A stretch of DNA of 12,028 bases from Parashewanella sp049608225. Lineage in GTDB: Bacteria > Pseudomonadota > Gammaproteobacteria > Enterobacterales > Shewanellaceae. The stretch covers positions 1-12,028 of the forward strand of contig JBMYXI010000082.1 of NCBI GenBank assembly GCA_049608225.1. Direction: 5' to 3'. The notes under the pieces are model-generated. The model was not told the DNA's origin. It saw only the letters and a list, made by a program, of their open reading frames with translations, and searched no databases. Positions 6,678 through 12,028 of this stretch are shown one piece after another. Each line of letters starts with the position of its first letter. The first letter of the stretch is position 1. The position numbers and the translations under genes were made by a program.

Positions 6678-8609
6678 ATGGAATTTATACAGTACATCTT
6701 TTCATTAAGTCGAAGTCAAAAACGCTTTATCAGTTTATTGATAGATAGCGTATTTGTTGTTTTCTCTTTTTGGGCAGCAATTTTTATAAACCACAATAAT
6801 TGGCAGTATTTTCTCGAATTTCAATATTGGAGTTTATTAGCTTTTATTGTTCCAGGAAGTATTTATTGCTTCGCGAGACTTGGATTATACCGTGCTGTAT
6901 TAAGGTATTTAGGTAGTCAGGCGTTAGCTGCCATTGTCGGAGGTGTACTGTTATCATCATTAGCGTTTGTCTTTTTTGCAAACGTAATGAATGTTGATAT
7001 ATCAAGAGCGATTCCATTTATTTATTTTACTTTTTGTTTTCTTCTTGTTGGGGGCAGTCGATGGTTGATCCGATATTTCGTTGGATCAGGGCAAAAACGC
7101 TTCGGAGAACCTGTGATTATTTATGGCGCAGGAGTAAGTGGAAGGCAATTACTCACAGGCTTAGTCCAGAGTCATGAGTATTACCCATTTGCTTTTGTTG
7201 ATGATGATCCCAGTCTTCAAGGGACAGTGATACAAGGTGTGCATGTGCATTCACCTTCCATCATAAAAAAGTTAGTTGAGCAAAAGTCTGCGACTAAAAT
7301 TTTATTGGCTATGCCAAGTGTTAGTCGTTTACGTCGTAAAGAGGTGCTAACTTCACTTGAACCCCTTGCTGCCCAAGTACTAACTATTCCTGCTATGGCA
7401 GATTTGGTTAGCGGAGATAAGCAGTATAGCGATATCAAAGAAGTCGAAATTGATGACTTATTGGGGAGAGACTCAGTTACTCCGCGCAAAGAGTTATTAC
7501 AAGCTAATGTAACTGATAAGGTCGTCATGGTAACAGGTGCTGGCGGTTCAATCGGTTCAGAGCTTTGCCGACAGATTTTAAAACAGCAACCCAAAAAGTT
7601 AGTGCTTTTTGAGCTTTCAGAGTTTGCGTTATATTCAATTGAACGTGAGCTGAGTCAAGCAGCCGTAGAGCAATCGTTACCTGTTGAAATTATTCCAATT
7701 ATGGGGTCTGTGCAAAAACAAAATCGTGTGTTGACAGTCATGGAAGCGTTTGGCGTTCAAACTGTTTATCACGCAGCAGCTTATAAGCATGTGCCCTTAG
7801 TTGAGCATAACGTTGTAGAAGGTGTTCGTAATAATGTATTTGGCACGCTTTATACAGCACAAGCAGCCATTAAAGCGAAAGTAGAGACTTTTGTCTTAGT
7901 TTCAACAGATAAGGCTGTTCGACCTACCAATGTGATGGGCGCGACTAAGCGAATGTCAGAACTTTGTCTTCAAGCCTTGGCAAAAGAACATCATAATACT
8001 CGTTTCTGTATGGTGCGATTTGGTAATGTGTTAGGTTCATCAGGTTCTGTTGTCCCACTGTTTAGAAAGCAAATTGCGTCTGGCGGCCCTGTAACCGTTA
8101 CTCACCCTGAAATCACCCGTTACTTTATGACGATTCCAGAGGCGTCTCAGCTCGTTATTCAAGCTGGGGCCATGGGTAAAGGTGGTGATGTCTTTGTTCT
8201 TGATATGGGAAAATCAGTCAAAATAACAGAGTTAGCTTCTAAAATGATCCGTCTTAGTGGTTTTTCTGTTAAAGGTGAGTCAACTCCTGATGGTGATATT
8301 ACTATTGAGTATAGTGGGTTAAGACCCGGTGAAAAGCTATATGAAGAACTTCTTATTGGAGATAATGTAACAGGAACAGAACATGAACGGATCATGACTG
8401 CCAATGAAGATTATCTACCTTGGGGTGAATTAGATCGAATAATAAGCTCTCTTGATAACGCATGCCATAGTTTTCAACATGATGAAATTCGTAATATTCT
8501 ATTAGAAGCGCCAACTGGCTTTAATCCAACAGACGGGATCTGTGATCTTGTTTGGAAGGAGTCTAAGTTAACTTCAGCACCGATTGATAGAGCTGATAAC
8601 ATCCACTAA
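6678..8609 (+). CDS. wbpM: UDP-N-acetylglucosamine 4,6-dehydratase, membrane-bound WbpM/PglF type
   Basis: The 643-residue protein has the length and layout of the large membrane-anchored nucleotide-sugar dehydratases (WbpM, PglF, CapD). Residues 15 to about 128 form four membrane segments. A first Rossmann-like domain starts at VIIYGAGVSGR (146-156). The catalytic short-chain dehydrogenase domain has the NAD loop TGAGGSIG at 286-293 and AAAYKHVPLVE at 366-376. In VSTDKAVRPTNVMGATKR (408-425), Ser409, Met420 and Lys424 form the SMK triad, with Met in place of the usual Tyr. FGNVLGSSGSVVP, HPEITRYFM and GLRPGEKLYEEL follow. The enzyme converts UDP-GlcNAc to UDP-2-acetamido-4-keto-2,4,6-trideoxyglucose at the inner face of the membrane, the first step towards bacillosamine and several other deoxyamino sugars. 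It is the last gene of the operon, 13 bases after the aminotransferase, with a terminator shortly after its stop. Confidence 0.92.
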   Translation: MEFIQYIFSLSRSQKRFISLLIDSVFVVFSFWAAIFINHNNWQYFLEFQYWSLLAFIVPGSIYCFARLGLYRAVLRYLGSQALAAIVGGVLLSSLAFVFFANVMNVDISRAIPFIYFTFCFLLVGGSRWLIRYFVGSGQKRFGEPVIIYGAGVSGRQLLTGLVQSHEYYPFAFVDDDPSLQGTVIQGVHVHSPSIIKKLVEQKSATKILLAMPSVSRLRRKEVLTSLEPLAAQVLTIPAMADLVSGDKQYSDIKEVEIDDLLGRDSVTPRKELLQANVTDKVVMVTGAGGSIGSELCRQILKQQPKKLVLFELSEFALYSIERELSQAAVEQSLPVEIIPIMGSVQKQNRVLTVMEAFGVQTVYHAAAYKHVPLVEHNVVEGVRNNVFGTLYTAQAAIKAKVETFVLVSTDKAVRPTNVMGATKRMSELCLQALAKEHHNTRFCMVRFGNVLGSSGSVVPLFRKQIASGGPVTVTHPEITRYFMTIPEASQLVIQAGAMGKGGDVFVLDMGKSVKITELASKMIRLSGFSVKGESTPDGDITIEYSGLRPGEKLYEELLIGDNVTGTEHERIMTANEDYLPWGELDRIISSLDNACHSFQHDEIRNILLEAPTGFNPTDGICDLVWKESKLTSAPIDRADNIH

Positions 8610-8627
8610 TCACATCTGTTTTGTTAG

Positions 8628-8656
8628 AAGGCCACTTATTTTAAGTGGCCTTTTTT
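8628..8656 (+). terminator. Intrinsic terminator of the polysaccharide operon
   Basis: A perfect 10-bp stem, AAGGCCACTT (8628-8637) pairing with AAGTGGCCTT (8643-8652), encloses a 5-base loop. The core arms are GGCCACTT and AAGTGGCC, and the 3' side runs into six T (8651-8656). It begins 18 bases after the wbpM stop. It separates the polysaccharide operon from galU and argues against any galU start upstream of it. Confidence 0.92.
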
Positions 8657-8703
8657 GTTTTAGACCGCTAGACTATTTTTCCAACTTGACATTATTGATT
8701 GAT

Positions 8704-9585
8704 ATGAGAGCTATTATCCCTGTTGCCGGATTAGGCACGCGCATGTTGCCCGCAACGAAAGCGATTCCAAAAGAAATGTTACCCTTGGTCGATAAGCCAC
8801 TGATCCAATATATCGTCAATGAGTGTGTTGCTGCAGGCGTTAAAGAAATAGTATTAGTAACGCATTCGAGCAAAAACGCGGTTGAAAACCATTTTGATAC
8901 CTCATATGAGCTTGAATCTACGCTTGAGAAAAGGGTTAAACGGCAGTTATTAGACGAAGTTCGCTCTATTTGCCCTAATGGTGTGACTATCATGCAAGTG
9001 CGACAAGGCGAGGCGAAAGGTCTTGCCCATGCGGTCATGTGTGCAAAACCTTGTATTGGTAATAACCCGTTTATGGTGTTGTTACCTGATGTTGTGTTAG
9101 ATGAATACACCGCAGATCAATCATCAGAAAACTTAGCTGCAATGAAAACGCGTTTTCTTGAAACGGGTGCAAGTCAGATCATGGTGGCACCTGTGCCAAG
9201 TGAGGATGTGTATAAATATGGTATCGCAGATTGTGGTGGCATAGAGTTAGTCGAGTCAGGATCAGAGAAGATTTCTAAGCTGGTTGAGAAACCAAAAGTG
9301 AATGAGTCGCCGTCGAATTTAGCTGTTGTTGGTCGATATGTTTTATCTGAAAGTATTTGGCCGCTGCTAGCAAAAACACCTGTTGGCGCAGGAGATGAAA
9401 TTCAATTGACCGATGCGATTGATATGCTGATTGAGCAAGAAACCGTTGAAGCGTTCCACATGTCAGGCAAGTCACACGATTGTGGCGACAAGCTCGGTTA
9501 CGCAACGGCATTTGTTGAATATGGTTTAAATGATCCTAAGTTAGGCAAAGAGTTTAGACAACGTGTTTTAGAACTGTTGGGATAA
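8704..9585 (+). CDS. galU: UTP-glucose-1-phosphate uridylyltransferase (GalU)
   Basis: The 293-residue cytoplasmic enzyme makes UDP-glucose from UTP and glucose-1-phosphate, a precursor for LPS core and other glycans. GLGTRMLPATKAIPKEMLP at residues 9-27 is the nucleotide-binding signature. THSSKNAVENHFD, EKRVKRQLLDEV, LPDVVLDEY near 127 and VEKPK at 194-198 are also typical of bacterial GalU. The frame is open further upstream to 8584, but that extension would run through the terminator hairpin and has no GalU similarity, so ATG at 8704 is chosen. A TTG at 8695 is a possible alternative. No convincing Shine-Dalgarno sequence precedes either. The N-terminus lacks the roughly eight extra residues that precede the core in the Escherichia coli protein. 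A TTGACA at 8686-8691 resembles a -35 element but has no well-spaced -10 before the start. GalU often flanks O-antigen or capsule loci. Confidence 0.93.
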   Translation: MRAIIPVAGLGTRMLPATKAIPKEMLPLVDKPLIQYIVNECVAAGVKEIVLVTHSSKNAVENHFDTSYELESTLEKRVKRQLLDEVRSICPNGVTIMQVRQGEAKGLAHAVMCAKPCIGNNPFMVLLPDVVLDEYTADQSSENLAAMKTRFLETGASQIMVAPVPSEDVYKYGIADCGGIELVESGSEKISKLVEKPKVNESPSNLAVVGRYVLSESIWPLLAKTPVGAGDEIQLTDAIDMLIEQETVEAFHMSGKSHDCGDKLGYATAFVEYGLNDPKLGKEFRQRVLELLG

Positions 9586-9690
9586 TGCTATTGCGAGACT
9601 TTTGAGGGAAGAATAACTTTTAATCTTTTTTGAAATAGTATTTATTGTGGTCAGGTAATGCTCTGTTTAGTTGATGATTCTTCACAGTTT
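9586..9690. other. Convergent intergenic gap, nothing recognised
   Basis: This 105-base AT-rich spacer lies between the 3' ends of galU (+) and the minus-strand gene. I looked for a bidirectional hairpin terminator and found no stem followed by a T run on either strand. Confidence 0.5.
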
Positions 9691-10437
9691 CTAATTTTCT
9701 GACCATTCACAGGTGAATTCCTGCGTTCTAGAGTTATAAGTAACAAAAGCCCAATGATCACTTATTCGTTCAATGATTGCCGCGTCTTCAGCAGATAAGT
9801 TTGTATTGTCATTCTTAATAAAGGCCATGAATGAGGGAGAATAACAATATTGGACAGAGTCGGCAGATACCGTAGATAAATAAACATTCCAGTAGCCTAA
9901 GACGTGATTAGCAGAAATATCGTAGGATAGGATCATTTGTGAGCTTGTTAATGGGCAAGTGCTGAATGTTTTGTCTGAAAGCTCAGGGTAGTCACGTTCA
10001 AGTGATACAGCACGATTTGAAGTGCAAGCGTAAACAATTATCTCTTTACTTTTATGAAAAAGGCTTGTGGCCATTGCCGCAGATTTGCTTGCCTTTATTG
10101 CATATCCTTCAACGGGCTCTATTGTGCCTTTATTGAAGCGTGAGCCGAGCAATGATCCTGGCACTCGGGCGATTTTAGGAATGAAATTCTGATTGCAATC
10201 CTTTTTTTCAACTTGAAAGCCAAATAAAAATGCGTCACTAGGTTTTTTTTCACTGGCGTGAAAAATTATGCCGCAATCAGTGGATATGGCTTTTTCCGTT
10301 GCGGTGTATGTGCCCATTGAAAAATCCCAGTATTTAACAGGGGTCGCACAGATCATAAATGTAAGCTTATTTAACGAAAACTTGATAATTTTTATTGTAG
10401 AAAGAATGGCGAGTTTGTTCAGTGAAACTTTATTCAT
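9691..10437 (-). CDS. Hypothetical protein, possibly exported, Cys-containing
   Basis: I do not recognise this protein. From ATG at 10437 (reverse strand) it has 248 residues. The frame continues to an ATG at 10479 (262 residues), and a further Met lies at 10356. None has a clear Shine-Dalgarno sequence, so the start is uncertain. The N-terminus MNKVSLNKLAIL is basic and hydrophobic. A similar segment, FSLNKLTFMICA, follows about 16 residues later and may be a weak signal or membrane sequence. The rest looks globular, without membrane segments. It contains YWDFSMG, a TDCG segment and six spaced Cys residues downstream of the signal-like region, which would suit disulfide bonds in a periplasmic protein. 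The gene is monocistronic, convergent with galU and divergent from tpiA. Two homopolymer runs lie inside it, A8 on the coding strand (10243-10250) and A7 (10202-10208). No mobile-element sign is seen. Coding status is supported mainly by the long open frame and plausible composition. Confidence 0.6.
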   Translation of the reverse strand: MNKVSLNKLAILSTIKIIKFSLNKLTFMICATPVKYWDFSMGTYTATEKAISTDCGIIFHASEKKPSDAFLFGFQVEKKDCNQNFIPKIARVPGSLLGSRFNKGTIEPVEGYAIKASKSAAMATSLFHKSKEIIVYACTSNRAVSLERDYPELSDKTFSTCPLTSSQMILSYDISANHVLGYWNVYLSTVSADSVQYCYSPSFMAFIKNDNTNLSAEDAAIIERISDHWAFVTYNSRTQEFTCEWSEN

Positions 10438-10548
10438 CTCAAGAGCAACACAAAATCGTGAGTAGAATCCATTGAGCATTTGCAGGTTTTATTTTGTGTT
10501 AAATTTATCCAATCCAACGGCTTGAATAAGAAAATTGCCATCAAGCAC

Positions 10549-10577
10549 TTGTAACTTCACAAGGGGTTCGCTATCAT
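10549..10577 (+). promoter_or_regulatory. Putative sigma70 promoter for tpiA-secG
   Basis: TTGTAA (10549-10554, 4 of 6 to consensus) and TATCAT (10572-10577, 5 of 6) are separated by an ideal 17-base spacer. The expected start of transcription is near 10584, giving a leader of about 20 bases. A short inverted repeat, CTTGT and ACAAG (10548-10552 and 10559-10563), overlaps the -35 box. Its role, if any, is unknown. Confidence 0.5.
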
Positions 10578-10590
10578 TCAGCCCGCTTTA

Positions 10591-10596
10591 AAGGAG
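10591..10596 (+). promoter_or_regulatory. Ribosome binding site that decides the tpiA start
   Basis: AAGGAG ends immediately before an ATG at 10597 and 6 bases before a second ATG at 10603. The first spacing is too short for initiation, so the second ATG is the likely start. Confidence 0.8.
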
Positions 10597-10602
10597 ATGA
10601 CA

Positions 10603-11385
10603 ATGGCACTCAGACGTCCTATGGTTGCCGGGAACTGGAAGATGAATGGCAGTGCGGAATTAGCACTGGAGCTGTTCAAAAAGTTCGCCGCCAAGCTAAA
10701 TAACGATTCAGCAGAAGTTGTATTATGTCCGCCGACTATTTATTTAGAAAGCGTAAGACAGCAGCTAGAAGCTAATAAAGATGCACTTAACGGCACTTTG
10801 ATTCGTATGGGGGCTCAAAACGTCAGTCAGCAAGATTTCGGTGCTTATACTGGTGAAGTGTCAGCGAAAATGTTGAAAGACGCGGGTTGTCAGTACGTTA
10901 TCGTCGGTCATTCTGAACGTCGCCGTATGTATGGTGAGACCAGTGATATCGTTGCAGACAAGTTTGCAGCCGCACAAAAAAATGGTTTAACGCCTATTCT
11001 TTGTGTTGGTGAGTCAGGTCCAGCACGTGATGCACGCAGAACCTTTGAAGTCATTGCTGAAGAATTAGATATCGTTATTGAAAAAAATGGTACCATGGCT
11101 TTCGATAACGCAATTATTGCCTATGAACCTTTGTGGGCAGTGGGCACAGGTAAAAGTGCCACGCCAGAACAAGCGCAAGAAGTTCACGCGTTCATTCGCA
11201 AGCGTTTGTCAGAAGTCTCACCGTTTATAGGTGAAAATGTAAGAATTTTATATGGTGGTAGTGTTACTCCGAGTAATGCCGCAGACTTGTTTGCTCAGCC
11301 AGATGTAGATGGTGGGTTGATCGGCGGAGCGAGTTTAAATTCTACCGAATTTTTAAGTTTATGTAGTATAGCAATGAGCGCATAA
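10603..11385 (+). CDS. tpiA: Triosephosphate isomerase
   Basis: The 260-residue cytoplasmic glycolytic enzyme interconverts dihydroxyacetone phosphate and glyceraldehyde-3-phosphate. The substrate-binding segment GNWKMNG at residues 10-16 supplies Asn11 and Lys13. Catalytic His103 lies in VGHSERR and catalytic Glu175 in AYEPLWAVGTGKSATP, which also contains the flexible loop 6. The phosphate-binding LYGGSV is at 217-222. Length and sequence match the Shewanella form as I remember it. A start 6 bases upstream is possible but sits too close to the Shine-Dalgarno sequence. secG follows after 4 bases, so the two are co-transcribed. In Shewanella tpiA normally follows glmM; here a minus-strand gene and galU lie upstream instead. 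Confidence 0.97.
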   Translation: MALRRPMVAGNWKMNGSAELALELFKKFAAKLNNDSAEVVLCPPTIYLESVRQQLEANKDALNGTLIRMGAQNVSQQDFGAYTGEVSAKMLKDAGCQYVIVGHSERRRMYGETSDIVADKFAAAQKNGLTPILCVGESGPARDARRTFEVIAEELDIVIEKNGTMAFDNAIIAYEPLWAVGTGKSATPEQAQEVHAFIRKRLSEVSPFIGENVRILYGGSVTPSNAADLFAQPDVDGGLIGGASLNSTEFLSLCSIAMSA

Positions 11386-11389
11386 AACC

Positions 11390-11737
11390 ATGTATGAAGT
11401 ATTATTAGTAGTCTATTTGTTAATTGCCATTGGCTTAGTGGGGTTGATTTTAATCCAACAAGGTAAAGGTGCAGATATGGGCGCATCATTTGGCGCTGGC
11501 GCATCGGGCACATTATTTGGTTCAAGTGGTGCAGGTAGTGCGCTAACTCGAGCAACGGCTATTTTAGCCATTGGTTTTTTCATTGTTAGCTTGATTATTG
11601 GTCGCATGAGTGCCAATCACAATCAGCAAGATGATTCTTGGAATAATTTAGGTTCACCAGCAACAGTCACTGAAACTAAAGCTGTAACAAAAGATGCATC
11701 TAAGAACGAAAGCCAAGAAGAGAAGATTCCAGATTAA
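11390..11737 (+). CDS. secG: Preprotein translocase subunit SecG
   Basis: This 115-residue inner-membrane protein is the small auxiliary subunit of the SecYEG protein-export channel. Two membrane helices (about residues 4-22 and 55-72) flank the conserved LIQQGKGADMGASFGAGASGTLFG loop, the hallmark of SecG. A short hydrophilic acidic and Lys-rich tail follows. The start lies 4 bases after the tpiA stop with only a weak GAG-type ribosome binding site, suggesting coupling to tpiA. tRNA-Leu begins 38 bases after its stop with no intervening terminator, so the tRNA is probably processed from the same transcript. Confidence 0.95.
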   Translation: MYEVLLVVYLLIAIGLVGLILIQQGKGADMGASFGAGASGTLFGSSGAGSALTRATAILAIGFFIVSLIIGRMSANHNQQDDSWNNLGSPATVTETKAVTKDASKNESQEEKIPD

Positions 11738-11775
11738 TTTATCATTTTTTAAGTTGATAGTTAATTGAGTTTAAA

Positions 11776-11861
11776 GCCGAAGTGGTGGAATTGGTAGACA
11801 CGCCATCTTGAGGGGGTGGTGTCCTATGGACGTGCGGGTTCAAGTCCCGCCTTCGGCACCA
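11776..11861 (+). tRNA. tRNA-Leu (anticodon GAG)
   Basis: The acceptor stem GCCGAAG (11776-11782) pairs with CTTCGGC (11851-11857), followed by discriminator A and an encoded CCA. The anticodon stem CCATC/GGTGG encloses the loop TTGAGGG, giving anticodon GAG at 11810-11812. A long variable arm (TGTCCTATGGACG region) marks a class II tRNA, and GGTTCAAGTCC forms the T arm. At 86 bases it closely resembles Escherichia coli tRNA-Leu(GAG). It reads CUC and CUU codons. Confidence 0.97.
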
Positions 11862-11865
11862 AGAT

Positions 11866-11904
11866 TAACAAATAGTGAAAAATGAACAATTTCATTATTT
11901 GTTA
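11866..11904. repeat. AT-rich inverted repeat between the two tRNA genes
   Basis: A 15-bp dyad is formed by 11866-11880 (core AACAAATAGTGAAA) and 11890-11904 (core TTTCATTATTTGTT), with one G-U pair and a 9-base loop. It begins 4 bases after the tRNA-Leu CCA end and stops exactly where the -35 box of the next promoter begins. It may be a terminator or processing hairpin for the tpiA-secG-tRNA-Leu transcript, although no clean T run follows, or a protein-binding site over the promoter. Confidence 0.7.
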
Positions 11905-11933
11905 TTGCAAGTAAAGGTGATAATCACTATACT
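11905..11933 (+). promoter_or_regulatory. Putative sigma70 promoter for the initiator tRNA operon
   Basis: TTGCAA (11905-11910) and TATACT (11928-11933, 5 of 6 to consensus) have a 17-base spacer. The following TGCCGC is a GC-rich discriminator of the kind found at stringently controlled stable-RNA promoters. Transcription would start near 11940, just before the tRNA at 11946, and probably continue into rimP-nusA beyond the window. Confidence 0.65.
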
Positions 11934-11945
11934 TGCCGCAGTTGA

Positions 11946-12022
<77 letters not shown>

Positions 12023-12028
12023 GCTCCC

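Noticed and set aside
8686..8691. Perfect -35 hexamer TTGACA upstream of galU
   Set aside because: The only -10-like hexamer downstream (near 8712) is badly spaced and would place the transcription start inside the galU coding region, so no promoter is called.
8584..8703. N-terminal extension of the galU frame by 40 codons
   Set aside because: It overlaps the end of wbpM, runs through the operon terminator and adds sequence without GalU similarity. The GalU core begins at 8704.
10268..10465. 65-codon plus-strand open frame opposite the orphan gene
   Set aside because: It has no ribosome binding site and no recognisable protein features, and it lies wholly inside the longer minus-strand gene. 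It is most likely a shadow frame.
10597..10602. tpiA start two codons earlier
   Set aside because: The Shine-Dalgarno AAGGAG directly touches this ATG; the next ATG has proper spacing and matches the usual N-terminus.
11738..11775. Short inverted repeat (TATCA/TGATA) after secG as a terminator
   Set aside because: The stem is only about 5 bp and AT-only in most positions, and it has no following T run. Read-through into tRNA-Leu is more plausible.

Overview
The window looks like a chromosomal segment of a marine-type gammaproteobacterium, most probably Shewanella. The right end carries tpiA, secG, tRNA-Leu(GAG) and the initiator tRNA in an order I know from Shewanella, where rimP-nusA follows. 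The TpiA protein also reads like the Shewanella form. This identification rests on memory of gene order and protein sequence; no search was run. I see no insertion sequence, integrase or CRISPR array.

Positions 1-8660 are the 3' part of a surface-polysaccharide (O-antigen or capsule) operon, all on the + strand. It holds the tail of a Wzy-like polymerase, a glutamine-dependent sugar amidotransferase of fused architecture, a GT4 glycosyltransferase, a PglC-type phosphoglycosyl transferase, a PglD-type N-acyltransferase, a 3-hydroxybutyryl-CoA dehydrogenase, a DegT-family aminotransferase and a WbpM/PglF-type 4,6-dehydratase. A strong intrinsic terminator closes the operon. Most genes abut or overlap; pglC/pglD and pglD/dehydrogenase share ATGA stop-start overlaps.

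Read as a pathway, the 4,6-dehydratase, aminotransferase, acyltransferase and phosphoglycosyl transferase would make a UDP-bacillosamine-type sugar (2,4-diamino-2,4,6-trideoxyglucose) from UDP-GlcNAc. They would then load it on undecaprenyl phosphate as the first sugar of the repeat unit. The acyl-CoA dehydrogenase, coupled to the acyltransferase, suggests that the 4-amino group receives 3-hydroxybutyryl rather than acetyl. The amidotransferase would amidate another sugar, and the GT4 enzyme and polymerase extend and polymerise the unit. The flippase, other sugar genes and operon promoter must lie upstream of the window.

Positions 8704-9585 are galU (UDP-glucose pyrophosphorylase), the first housekeeping-type gene after the cluster. 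A minus-strand gene of unknown function (about 9691-10437) follows, convergent with galU and divergent from tpiA. Positions 10549-12022 hold the tpiA promoter, tpiA, secG, tRNA-Leu, an AT-rich inverted repeat abutting a good sigma70-type promoter, and tRNA-fMet. The 5' polysaccharide genes are visibly more AT-rich than wbpM, galU and tpiA, as expected for horizontally exchanged O-antigen genes.
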